DNA of 6,056 nt from DATAMF01 sp964472565 (GTDB lineage Bacteria > Chloroflexota > Anaerolineae > Aggregatilineales > Aggregatilineaceae), in contig CAYYNB010000256.1 of the NCBI GenBank assembly GCA_964472565.1, forward strand, positions 1-6,056. The letters are read 5' to 3'. The notes under the pieces are model-generated. The model had not been told where the DNA came from. It was given only the letters and a program-made list of their open reading frames with translations, and did not search any database. Shown here one piece after another: positions 1 to 6,005 of this stretch (position 1 is its first letter; each line of letters opens with the position of its first letter). Made by a program: the position numbers and the translations under genes.

Positions 1-1
1 G

Positions 2-55
2 AACGAGATGCGCCACCTGAAGATAACGTTTGTGACCCGCTTGCGCTTGGATGCC
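2..55 (+). pseudogene. Fragment of an unrelated transposase gene, cut by IS-A
   Basis: An open frame enters from the left edge and reads NEMRHLKITFVTRLRLDA before running into the inverted repeat of IS-A and then a stop. The string VTRLRLDA resembles a motif I associate with IS701/IS4-like DDE transposases, where it is normally followed by ALYxPxP. Here the homology stops exactly where the repeat begins, so the gene appears to have been interrupted at its Ala codon (53-55). Only 18 residues are visible, so the family call is tentative. The other half of this gene is not present on the far side of IS-A. Confidence 0.5.
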
Positions 56-79
56 TGTGCCGGCTACTTACGTCGTCCG
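56..79 (+). repeat. Left terminal inverted repeat of IS-A
   Basis: The 24 bases starting TGTGCCGGCTAC are the exact reverse complement of 1321-1344. The repeat starts directly after the interrupted transposase fragment. Because the preceding CC (54-55) also matches GG at 1345-1346, the exact element boundary is uncertain by two bases. Confidence 0.92.
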
Positions 80-94
80 GACTAGATTCTTCGC

Positions 95-1231
95 TCAGGC
101 AGCCCATTGGTAGTCATGATGCAAGCCACCCAGAATCGGGATGCGCCTGAGTCGGGACAGTGGTGGAACGACCGGCGGTGGCGGACTGGATGGGATGGGA
201 ATTTGCCCGTTGATGCCCTGATGCGGACGTGCATAATTGAAATACCGGACATACTCCTTGACCTTGCGCCGCAGATGACGTTCACTCAGAATCAAGATGT
301 GGTCCAGTAGTTCACGTCTGACACTGCCCATGAATCTTTCGCAGATCGAATTGGCCTTAGGCGCATAAGGTGGCGTGTGGATCACATCGATACCAGATCC
401 CTCAGCGACGCGTTCAAACTGGTCGCCAAACTTGCCATCGTTGTCGCAGATGAGAAAGCGTGGTCTTTCGCCAAATGGGGTGGCTTCGCGCAGTTGTTGG
501 GTCACCCAGGCATCACTCGGTGAACGTGTGACGCCAAAGTGCACCACCCGTCGTGACCCCAGTTCGACCATGAAGAAGACAAAGATCGTGCGGAAGAACA
601 GGTCATAGGTCTGCACAAAGTCGCAGGCCCAGATCTCGTCGGCGTGATTAGCCAGAAACGTCGCCCAGGTTTGACTCTTGCGTTCAGGGGGCAGACTGCG
701 CCGCGCCTGGCGCATGTACTTCTGCACCGTGCGTTTGGCCACCTTGAACCCCAATTTGAGTAGCTCGTCCCGAATCCGAGGTGAACCCCACAGCCGATTC
801 TCAATCGCCATCTCTTTGATCAAGGCCATCGCCTCGGGTGATATCTTGGGCTTGCGAGCTTGGCCCTGCGACTTCTTCCGCCAGAACAATCGGAAACCTT
901 GCCGGTGCCACTTCGTCAACGTGTCAGGTTTAACGATGTGGAGTGCATCTTTCCACCCACGCAATTTACTCGCCAGCATCACCAACACACGTCGATCATG
1001 GGGTGTGAGCGCTAGACGCCCCGTGTTCTGGCGATTGAGCACGATCACCTGCTGGCGTAGAAACGCGTTTTCAGCAATCAGTTCTGGCTTGCTGCGCAAC
1101 AGATCAGTGGCCACCCCTGTGATCTGGCGATCCGGAGCCGGTTTGGTCCATTCTTTCATCTTGGTTTCGATCTGTTGAACGCCCCGTGTGACCAGTTGTT
1201 TGCCTGCGTTCCAGAGTTGACGCCAGTTCAT
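95..1231 (-). CDS. IS-A transposase, rve/DDE integrase-core family
   Basis: Transposase that cuts and joins the ends of IS-A, 378 aa from the ATG at 1231. An N-terminal helix-turn-helix region (about residues 70-115, LTPHDRRVLV...WHRQGFRLFW) precedes a second helical DNA-binding segment like that of IS3 OrfB (about 143-175, ENRLWGSPRIRDELLKLG). The RNase H-like core follows, with catalytic D204 (ACDF), D263 (CDND) and E298 (CERF), spaced D-x58-D-x34-E. An in-frame ATG at 1249 would add six residues. I prefer 1231 because AAAAGGA (1240-1246) sits 8 nt upstream, and the same arrangement precedes the start in IS-B. The length, the complete triad and the intact frame suggest a functional enzyme. 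Assignment to IS481 rather than an IS3-like group is not certain. Confidence 0.87.
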   Translation of the reverse strand: MNWRQLWNAGKQLVTRGVQQIETKMKEWTKPAPDRQITGVATDLLRSKPELIAENAFLRQQVIVLNRQNTGRLALTPHDRRVLVMLASKLRGWKDALHIVKPDTLTKWHRQGFRLFWRKKSQGQARKPKISPEAMALIKEMAIENRLWGSPRIRDELLKLGFKVAKRTVQKYMRQARRSLPPERKSQTWATFLANHADEIWACDFVQTYDLFFRTIFVFFMVELGSRRVVHFGVTRSPSDAWVTQQLREATPFGERPRFLICDNDGKFGDQFERVAEGSGIDVIHTPPYAPKANSICERFMGSVRRELLDHILILSERHLRRKVKEYVRYFNYARPHQGINGQIPIPSSPPPPVVPPLSRLRRIPILGGLHHDYQWAA

Positions 1232-1290
1232 TGGAATTGTCCTTTTCATGAGATTTGGAGAGAAGCATTAGACTGTGATTTTAGGAGGGG

Positions 1291-1296
1291 ATTATA
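1291..1296 (-). promoter_or_regulatory. Likely -10 box of the IS-A transposase promoter
   Basis: The minus strand reads TATAAT here, 60 nt upstream of the transposase start. The same hexamer in similar context (GTATAATC followed by a C-rich stretch and AAAT) lies at the matching place in IS-B (4826-4831). No good -35 box is visible at the usual distance, so this rests on the -10 and on conservation between the two elements. Confidence 0.5.
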
Positions 1297-1320
1297 CTTG
1301 GTACAGGCGAAAAATCATGT

Positions 1321-1344
1321 CGGACGACGTAAGTAGCCGGCACA
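1321..1344 (-). repeat. Right terminal inverted repeat of IS-A
   Basis: This is a perfect 24-bp partner of 56-79. It abuts the Thr codon (1345-1347) at which the acr3 reading frame loses homology. If translation continued from acr3, the repeat would add the residues CAGYLRRP, a foreign tail. Confidence 0.92.
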
Positions 1345-1521
1345 GGTGTCGATTTGCAGCGATTCGAACGTATCCTGGATATCCGGGAAGATCGCGCCCA
1401 GGATCACTCCGGCAGCCATAGCGATAAAAATCCACAGCGGCAGAAAACGGTCCAGCAGCGAGAGCCGCTGAAAGATCGTGCCGGTTTGAGCGGCAGGTTT
1501 GGGTTGAGCTTGTGTCGTCAT
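1345..1521 (-). pseudogene. acr3: 5' remnant of acr3, arsenite efflux permease, cut by IS-A
   Basis: The first 59 codons of an ACR3-type arsenite transporter, an inner-membrane pump of the BASS-like superfamily that is normally about 350-400 aa with ten membrane helices. Visible are the N-terminal LSLLDRFLPLWIF motif, the first membrane helix (about residues 26-45, LPLWIFIAMAAGVILGAIFP) and the following FESLQIDT stretch typical of the family. Homology stops after Thr59 at the IS-A repeat. The open frame then adds a few foreign residues (CAGYLRRPT) from IS-A and stops, so no working pump can be made. The start ATG (1521-1519) has a strong GAGGAG site at 1525-1530, 3 nt away. The gene lies 52 nt downstream of arsC in the same direction, as in a normal ars operon. 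The remaining 3' part is not in the window. Confidence 0.85.
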
Positions 1522-1573
1522 AATCTCCTCAAAATCTGGCACATATATATAATAAACAGTACCGATTTTCGAA

Positions 1574-2023
1574 CTATGATGCGGGCTGGCGGGCTTCACT
1601 TAATTCAGCCAACCAAGCCTTGATGTGTGCATCGATCAAATCGCGCACTTCACGGAACTTGGCGAGGGTGTCCTGTTCGTTTCCCTGAAATGCCGCTGGA
1701 TCGTCAAACCCCCAATGCAGTTTGTTGCCAAATCCCAGGAAGGTCGTCGGGCAGTTTTCTTCGGCGTGCTGGCAAACTGTGACCAGGTAATCGAAGTGAG
1801 TCTGGCCCATATACTCGCGCACACTCTTGGATGTATGACCGTTGATATCAATTCCGGCTTCCTGCATGACGCGCACGGTGTACGGATTCATGCCTTTGGG
1901 ATCGATGCCTGCGCTGTGCGGCTCCAGCCAATTCCCAGCGTACTGTCGCACAAATGCTTCGGCCATCTGGCTGCGTGCTGAATTGCCTGTGCATAAGAAC
2001 AAGACCTTTGGTTTGCGCTCCAT
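1574..2023 (-). CDS. arsC: Arsenate reductase, thioredoxin-coupled LMW-phosphatase type
   Basis: Cytoplasmic arsenate reductase, 149 aa, converting arsenate to arsenite for export. The fold is that of low-molecular-weight tyrosine phosphatases. The P-loop CTGNSAR (C11 to R17) binds the oxyanion, and the DPA motif with D107/D108 supplies the general acid. C84 and C91 (VCQHAEENC) complete the three-cysteine relay characteristic of the pI258-type, thioredoxin-regenerated enzymes, as opposed to the glutaredoxin-linked ArsC of E. coli. Length and all key residues are normal. The start ATG has a GGAG site at 2033-2036, 9 nt upstream. It is the only intact gene of the ars operon here; without a pump, reducing arsenate would give little protection and might even be harmful, unless another exporter exists elsewhere. 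Confidence 0.95.
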   Translation of the reverse strand: MERKPKVLFLCTGNSARSQMAEAFVRQYAGNWLEPHSAGIDPKGMNPYTVRVMQEAGIDINGHTSKSVREYMGQTHFDYLVTVCQHAEENCPTTFLGFGNKLHWGFDDPAAFQGNEQDTLAKFREVRDLIDAHIKAWLAELSEARQPAS

Positions 2024-2061
2024 GTTTGTTGACTCCGTTGATGACTAGATAGATAAACTTC

Positions 2062-2091
2062 GATATAGTGGGCAGAAAAAAAGCGTGTCAA
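2062..2091 (-). promoter_or_regulatory. Candidate promoter for arsC inside the arsR-arsC gap
   Basis: On the minus strand a perfect -35 box TTGACA (2086-2091) is followed after 18 nt by TATATC (2062-2067), a 4-of-6 match to the -10 consensus. Transcription would begin near 2055, about 30 nt before the arsC start. The -35 overlaps the loop and stem of the intrinsic terminator that follows arsR. This could let arsC be expressed independently of the broken arsR. It is a prediction from sequence only. Confidence 0.45.
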
Positions 2092-2100
2092 CCCACGCTT
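2075..2100 (-). terminator. Intrinsic terminator between arsR and arsC
   Basis: The minus strand reads AAGCGTG, a 6-nt loop (GGTTGA), then CACGCTT running into a run of seven T (complement of 2076-2082). A 7-bp perfect stem with a T-run is a classic Rho-independent terminator. It begins 12 nt after the arsR stop and would end, or attenuate, transcription coming through arsR before arsC. Confidence 0.72.
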
Positions 2101-2112
2101 GAACCAGTACAA

Positions 2113-2274
2113 TCAATCCAATATGCTCAGCAGATCACGTAATGGATCCAGCGCGCCTGGTCTGACATGATAGTAGACCCACAAGCCGCGCTGTTCCCCG
2201 TCGATGATTCCAGCCTTGCGCAGCACGCGGAGATGGTGTGAAATCGTGGGCTGTGTCAAGTCAAAGTGCGGTAC
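2113..2274 (-). pseudogene. arsR: 3' part of arsR, ArsR/SmtB-family repressor, 5' end lost
   Basis: The C-terminal half of an ArsR-type winged-helix repressor. It keeps the recognition helix (FDLTQPTISHHLRVLRKAG), the beta-wing (DGEQRGLWVYYHVRP) and the C-terminal helix ending LSILD. It lacks the N-terminal dimerisation helices and the CVCD-type metal-sensing cysteines that normally lie just before this point. Family homology begins at about VPHFDL, so the junction lies near 2270-2290; 2274 is an estimate. An in-frame ATG at 2325 would give a 70-aa product, but its first part comes from the IS1-like element. The fragment cannot be expected to dimerise or to sense arsenite. Gene order arsR-arsC-acr3 with one direction supports an original operon. 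Confidence 0.8.
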
Positions 2275-2318
2275 ACCCCCAGAAGCTGTAAGACAATTCG
2301 AGCGTGGCATCCAAAGGG

Positions 2319-2346
2319 TTGACAAAAGCGCGCAGGTTGGTAGACT
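2319..2346 (+). promoter_or_regulatory. Promoter of the IS1-like transposase gene
   Basis: A perfect -35 box TTGACA (2319-2324) is followed after 16 nt by TAGACT (2341-2346), a 4-of-6 match to TATAAT. It lies 40 nt before the preferred GTG start, a plausible leader length. Prediction only. Confidence 0.5.
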
Positions 2347-2385
2347 GCGCGTTTTTTGCGCTACGTGCCCAATAGGGAGCTATCC

Positions 2386-3723
2386 GTGCCTGACCTCCTT
2401 CACCTCGAACCTGCCATACTGCTCTTCTTGTGGATGGATGTGTTGCGCTTGTGGTGGCGCTTGAACAAACGTCGCGTGAAAGGGTGGTGGCCGCGGGTCA
2501 AGGACCATCGGCCGCTGAAGCGGCATCCGAAATCGCCGCACGACTGTCCGCACTGCTGCCGGGGAGTTCACCTGGAAAGCGTACGGATCAATCCCGCGGT
2601 GACACCCTGGAGTCAGGTGAAGAGCAAACGGGGACGGAAGAAGCAGTACCCGACGCACGGCTGGGCCTGTCTGAATCCGACCTGTCCGTATTTGGGGATC
2701 ACCGAGGAAACGATCCACGCGTTGGTCCGGCATACGCTGCGGGGCAAGGATCACGACATTCCGTATCTGTGCTGCCAGTGCTGCCACACGGTGTTCAGCA
2801 GTCGCCAAGGCACGCCGCTGTACTATCTCAAGACGAAACCGGACCAGGTGGAACTGGTGTTGTGGTTTCTGGCCGAGGGGGTGAATCGGGCGGTGCTGGT
2901 GCGTTACACCGGGCACCAGGATGCAACCCTGGCGCGCTGGTTGGAGCGGATGGGGACGCACAGCCAGGGATTGCACAACCGGTTATTCCGCGGGCTGGTG
3001 CTGCGCCTGGTGCAGTTGGATGAGTTGTACGCGCCGGTGAAGGATCGCGAGCAGGCGCGCTGGTTATGGCTGGTGATTGACCCGGTGACCAGGATCATCC
3101 CGACCCGGCACCTGGGGGGACGGAAGGGGGAAGATGCGTACGCGGTGGCCCATGATCTGAAAGAACGGGTGGCACCAGACTGTGTTCCCACCTGCATGAC
3201 CGATGGGTTGTGGCTGTATTTTTACGCGCTGACCGCTCACTTCGGGCACTGGTTTCGCCCGCTCCGCGCCCGGACCGACCAGTGGCAGTCGGACGACAAC
3301 TTCCGGCTCGCGCAGCTGGTGAAACGAACCTGGCGCCGTCGGCTGACCTCTACCATTCGGCGTATGGCGTGGGGCAAACGCAGCGAGTTGTTCGAGGTAC
3401 TAACGGCGCAGGGCTTTCGACAGACGATCCAAACGGCTTTCATCGAACGGCTGAATCTGACCTTCAGGCAGGGCATTGCCGGCTTAGGTCGCCAGACCTG
3501 GGCCTTAGCCTCCGAACAGCACTTACTGCTCCATACCGAGTGGTTCCGGCTGTACTACCACCTGGCCCGCCCGCATGAGGCCCTGCGCGAGCCGATCCCC
3601 GGCGGCAAGGGGAGATCGCGGGCGCGCACGCCCGCCATGGCCGCCGGTCTCACCGACCGCGTCCTCACCTGTGGGGATCATTTAATGTATCCACCGCTGA
3701 TTTTCCTCGCAAACTCGGTATAA
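2386..3723 (+). CDS. IS1-like DDE transposase with N-terminal zinc ribbon
   Basis: Transposase of 445 aa. The N-terminus carries cysteine pairs that look like zinc-ribbon knuckles: C54/C57 (CPHC), C95/C100 (CLNPTC) and the cluster CCQCC at 129-133. The catalytic core follows: D212 (QLDELYA), D273 (MTDGLW) and E354 (IERLNLTFRQG). The blocks WLWLVIDPVTR, MTDGLWLY and IERLNLTFRQGIAGLGRQTW match the IS1-family pattern, although this protein is longer than the 232-aa IS1 transposase and needs no frameshift. I chose the GTG at 2386 because AGGGAG (2374-2379) lies 6 nt upstream. The longest frame begins with a TTG at 2356, which has no such site and would overlap the leader. The triad and frame are intact, so it may be active. 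Confidence 0.82.
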   Translation: MPDLLHLEPAILLFLWMDVLRLWWRLNKRRVKGWWPRVKDHRPLKRHPKSPHDCPHCCRGVHLESVRINPAVTPWSQVKSKRGRKKQYPTHGWACLNPTCPYLGITEETIHALVRHTLRGKDHDIPYLCCQCCHTVFSSRQGTPLYYLKTKPDQVELVLWFLAEGVNRAVLVRYTGHQDATLARWLERMGTHSQGLHNRLFRGLVLRLVQLDELYAPVKDREQARWLWLVIDPVTRIIPTRHLGGRKGEDAYAVAHDLKERVAPDCVPTCMTDGLWLYFYALTAHFGHWFRPLRARTDQWQSDDNFRLAQLVKRTWRRRLTSTIRRMAWGKRSELFEVLTAQGFRQTIQTAFIERLNLTFRQGIAGLGRQTWALASEQHLLLHTEWFRLYYHLARPHEALREPIPGGKGRSRARTPAMAAGLTDRVLTCGDHLMYPPLIFLANSV

Positions 3724-3724
3724 T
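3719..3724 (+). promoter_or_regulatory. Possible outward-facing -10 box at the end of the IS1-like element
   Basis: TATAAT overlaps the transposase stop codon and points toward the SEC-C gene 83 nt downstream. The context GGTATAATC with a C-rich stretch and AAAT after it resembles the promoter regions of IS-A and IS-B. A -35 box is poor (CTGATT at 3697-3702, 16-nt spacer), so confidence is low. Confidence 0.3.
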
Positions 3725-3806
3725 CGTCCCCTAAATTGGACTGATACCTAAGAACATCCCATCGGTATGATGTCCATCGACCGAAGGGTGGGAAAAGGGT
3801 GAGAAA

Positions 3807-4652
3807 ATGCCTCAAGTCACAAACGACGCTCCGCAATCAGCAGGGATGAAACAACTGGATAACCTCATGCAACAAGGGTATCACCAGATGGAAGCGCATC
3901 ATGCCTCCCCAAAAGCGAGTGACGTCTGGGGAGAAGCCTGGGAGATGGTCAAACGGTTGTCGAGGACCGATCTACGGACAGCCGCCAGTTTCGATCGGAC
4001 CTATCCAGCCTTACGACAGTCCGTTGAGAACTGGACCTACGATGTGGACATCGAACTGCATAATGCGGGTCTGGCTCAGGCGCAGTATCATGAGCGCCGG
4101 ATACAGTTTGTGCATGAGTTTTTTGCCCTGTTTCCAGACGACAAGCAGGATACCAGCCGCTTACTCAACTTCATGCGTGCGGAAGGGGAAGCGCTGTGGA
4201 ATCTGGGACGGCGAGAGGAATCGGATCAGGTGTACCGCCACCTAATCGAGCTACTGCCGGATGAAAGCTGGGGCTATATTGGGTGGGCGGACGATTATTG
4301 GGCGATGTTCAATTCACCCAAGGATTATCAAAGAGGCGAAAGCATCTTGCTCCAGGCTCTAGAACGTCCTCACTTGCAAGACCGGGTTGAGGTCCTGGAA
4401 CGTTTGGAAGACCTGTATATCCGGTGGGGTAAACCGGAGCGGGCGGGGGTTATTGGCAGCCAGCTGGAGCAGTTGTTGACACGACCCAGTCTCGTCGCAC
4501 GACTTCGGTCTGCCCTGCCGTTTACTCGCTCATCGCCTCCGCAAGCCCCAGAGGCAGCACCACCCGTTAAGAAACTCGGACGAAATGAACGGTGCTGGTG
4601 CGGCAGCGGCAAGAAGTACAAACACTGTCATTGGAAAAGCGATCAAGGGTAG
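3807..4652 (+). CDS. SEC-C zinc-motif protein with a helical, TPR-like body
   Basis: A 281-aa soluble protein of unknown specific role. The C-terminus (residues 256-275) is a clear SEC-C motif, KLGRNERCWCGSGKKYKHCH, with zinc ligands C263, C265, C274 and H275. This is the zinc finger first known from the SecA C-terminus, where it contacts SecB and ribosomes. It also occurs at the end of many unrelated proteins. The body is predominantly helical; residues about 122-155 (MRAEGEALWNLGRREESDQV) and 172-210 look like tetratricopeptide-type repeats, suggesting protein binding. A Pro/Ala-rich linker (about 243-254) joins body and finger. No signal peptide or membrane segment is seen. The start has GGGTGAG (3797-3803) 3 nt upstream. 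It stands alone between two IS elements, so it may be a stranded chromosomal gene or a passenger. No enzymatic function can be assigned. Confidence 0.82.
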   Translation: MPQVTNDAPQSAGMKQLDNLMQQGYHQMEAHHASPKASDVWGEAWEMVKRLSRTDLRTAASFDRTYPALRQSVENWTYDVDIELHNAGLAQAQYHERRIQFVHEFFALFPDDKQDTSRLLNFMRAEGEALWNLGRREESDQVYRHLIELLPDESWGYIGWADDYWAMFNSPKDYQRGESILLQALERPHLQDRVEVLERLEDLYIRWGKPERAGVIGSQLEQLLTRPSLVARLRSALPFTRSSPPQAPEAAPPVKKLGRNERCWCGSGKKYKHCHWKSDQG

Positions 4653-4778
4653 CACCAACAGGACCACCAATCATCGTGTTTTTGCTCAAGTGATCCTGTT
4701 CAGAGGCAGGGGTGCTTGATGGATCTGCTGCCAGGTTGCCTCGCCAATCCGAAATAATGGGTTCCTCAAATTGAGTCT
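4653..4778. other. Non-coding spacer between the SEC-C gene and IS-B
   Basis: I see no gene and no convincing terminator in this 126-bp stretch. The only structure is CTCAAGTGATCCTG (4685-4698), whose reverse complement matches 11 of 14 bases at 4781-4794, inside the predicted left end of IS-B. It may be a degenerate IS end or chance. Confidence 0.4.
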
Positions 4779-4825
4779 TGCAGGATCAGTTAAAGGGTCC
4801 ATACTAATTTTGCTGGTAAGACCGG

Positions 4826-4831
4826 TATAAT
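4826..4831 (+). promoter_or_regulatory. Likely -10 box of the IS-B transposase promoter
   Basis: TATAAT lies 50 nt before the transposase start, at the place equivalent to the IS-A box (1291-1296, minus). The surrounding GGTATAATC, C-rich and AAATC pattern is shared. There is no convincing -35 at 16-18 nt. Confidence 0.5.
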
Positions 4832-4880
4832 CTCCGCCTCAAATCCAACGAAACAATCCCCTTCAAAAGGATGGAATCCC

Positions 4881-6005
4881 ATGCTGCTCCTCAAGGTTGT
4901 GCGTCAGGTTGTGCCAGCGGTTCTTCGAAAAGTTGAAGAGTACATGAAAGCCTGGACGAAACCCGCCAGCGATAGCTTAATCGGGGGTACGGCAGCGGAC
5001 CTGGTGAAGAGCAAACCCGAGTTGATCGTCGAGAACGCGTTCTTGCGGCAGCAACTGATTGTTGTCACACGCCAGGCGAAGCCACCGAAACTGACGCCCA
5101 GAGACCGTGGACTGCTGGTACTGTTGGCGAGTCGGGTGCGAGAGTGGAAAAATGCGCTGTTAATCCTGAAACCAGATACCTTGTTGAAGTGGCATCGCCA
5201 GGGCTTCAAGCTGTTTTGGCGACAGAAATCCAAGGGACACCCGCGTCAGCCTCGGATCTCCGCAGAGACGATTGCCCTGATCAAACAGATGGCCGTTGAG
5301 AATCGACGCTGGGGAGCGAAACGCATTCGCGGCGAGCTGCTGAAATTGGGGATTCGGGTCAACAAGGGGACCATTCGACACTACATGTGGCAAGCCCGAC
5401 GCCAGCTGCCACCACAACATCACGGCCAAAGTTGGGCGACCTTCCTGGCTAATCACGCGGCGGAGATCTGGGCGTGCGATTTCGTGCAGACCTACGATCT
5501 CTTCTTCCGCACAGTGTTTCTCTTTTTCATCATCGAACATGGCTCGCGGCGGGTAGTGCATGTCGGCGTGACCCGCACCCCGACCGATGAGTGGGTGGCC
5601 CAGCAAGTGCGGGAAGCCACGCCTTTCGGGGAAGGCCCACGCTTTTTGATCTGCGATCATGACGACAAGTATGGGGCACGTTTTGAACATGCGGTCGAAG
5701 GCGTTGGCATCGAACTCATCCATACGCCGCCCTATGCCCCCCAAGCGAACGCCCTGTGCGAAAGGTTCATCGGCAGCGTCCGCCGTGAATGTTTGGACTA
5801 CATTCTGATTTTGAGCGATAAGCATGTTCGGCGCGTTATCCGCGAGTACTGTGAGTTCTTCAATCAGGCGCGTCCACATCAGGGCCTTGATCAACAGATT
5901 CCCAACCCATCCGACATTGCCTATCAGCCTGAACACGAGCGGCATGAGGTGATCGGACGGCCTGTTCTAGGTGGTTTGCATCACGACTACCGTTGGGCTG
6001 TTTGA
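4881..6005 (+). CDS. IS-B transposase, rve/DDE integrase-core family
   Basis: A 374-aa transposase closely related to that of IS-A along its whole length, with long shared blocks such as EIWACDFVQTYDLFFRT, REATPFGE and the C-terminal LGGLHHDY. The helix-turn-helix region lies at about residues 71-115 and the IS3-OrfB-like DNA-binding segment at about 139-172. Catalytic D200, D259 and E294 keep the same spacing as in IS-A. The start is supported by AAAAGGA (4865-4871), 9 nt upstream, the same box used by IS-A. The two proteins differ at many positions spread over the gene, including the extreme N-terminus and the linker before LGGLHHDY, so IS-B is an older relative and not a recent copy. The frame and triad are intact. 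Confidence 0.88.
   Translation: MLLLKVVRQVVPAVLRKVEEYMKAWTKPASDSLIGGTAADLVKSKPELIVENAFLRQQLIVVTRQAKPPKLTPRDRGLLVLLASRVREWKNALLILKPDTLLKWHRQGFKLFWRQKSKGHPRQPRISAETIALIKQMAVENRRWGAKRIRGELLKLGIRVNKGTIRHYMWQARRQLPPQHHGQSWATFLANHAAEIWACDFVQTYDLFFRTVFLFFIIEHGSRRVVHVGVTRTPTDEWVAQQVREATPFGEGPRFLICDHDDKYGARFEHAVEGVGIELIHTPPYAPQANALCERFIGSVRRECLDYILILSDKHVRRVIREYCEFFNQARPHQGLDQQIPNPSDIAYQPEHERHEVIGRPVLGGLHHDYRWAV

Larger units (their letters stand above)
56..1344 (-). mobile_element. IS-A: complete insertion sequence, IS3/IS481-type
   Basis: This is a 1289-bp element bounded by perfect 24-bp inverted repeats (56-79 and 1321-1344), beginning TGTGCC and ending GGCACA. The match is 26 bp if the flanking CC/GG is counted. 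TG...CA termini are usual for elements with an integrase-type (rve) transposase. The element holds one transposase gene, whose stop lies 15 bp from the left repeat, and a promoter-like TATAAT 48 bp inside the right end. The flanks come from two different genes: a transposase fragment on the left and acr3 on the right. No target-site duplication can be recognised. All parts look intact, so the element may still be active. Confidence 0.88.
2274..3750 (+). mobile_element. IS1-like insertion element with zinc-ribbon transposase (ends approximate)
   Basis: The element is inferred from a complete transposase (2386-3723) and from the loss of arsR homology on its left. A weak inverted similarity links the two ends: GTAAGACAATTCGAG (2288-2302) resembles the reverse complement of 3731-3747 (GTATCAGTCCAATTTAG) if small gaps are allowed. 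The exact termini and target duplication cannot be fixed. The missing 5' half of arsR does not appear to the right of the element, so the insertion was accompanied by loss or rearrangement of flanking DNA. Confidence 0.5.

Noticed and set aside
1534..1573. AT-rich stretch between arsC and acr3 as a separate acr3 promoter
   Set aside because: The TATATATAATAAA-like run gives -10-like hexamers, but there is no good -35 at the right distance; co-transcription with arsC is simpler.
2380..2976. Open frame of 198 codons on the minus strand inside the IS1-like transposase
   Set aside because: It overlaps a clear transposase with catalytic motifs on the other strand; its Pro/Arg/His-rich sequence is typical of an antisense shadow in GC-rich DNA.
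2430..3023. Second plus-strand frame within the IS1-like transposase, considered as an IS1-style frameshift partner
   Set aside because: The main frame already carries the zinc ribbon and the whole DDE core without a break, so no frameshift product is needed and the alternative frame has no motifs.
5160..5945. Long open frame on the minus strand opposite the IS-B transposase
   Set aside because: It lies wholly within the transposase gene, shows no recognisable domain and is explained as a shadow of the coding strand.
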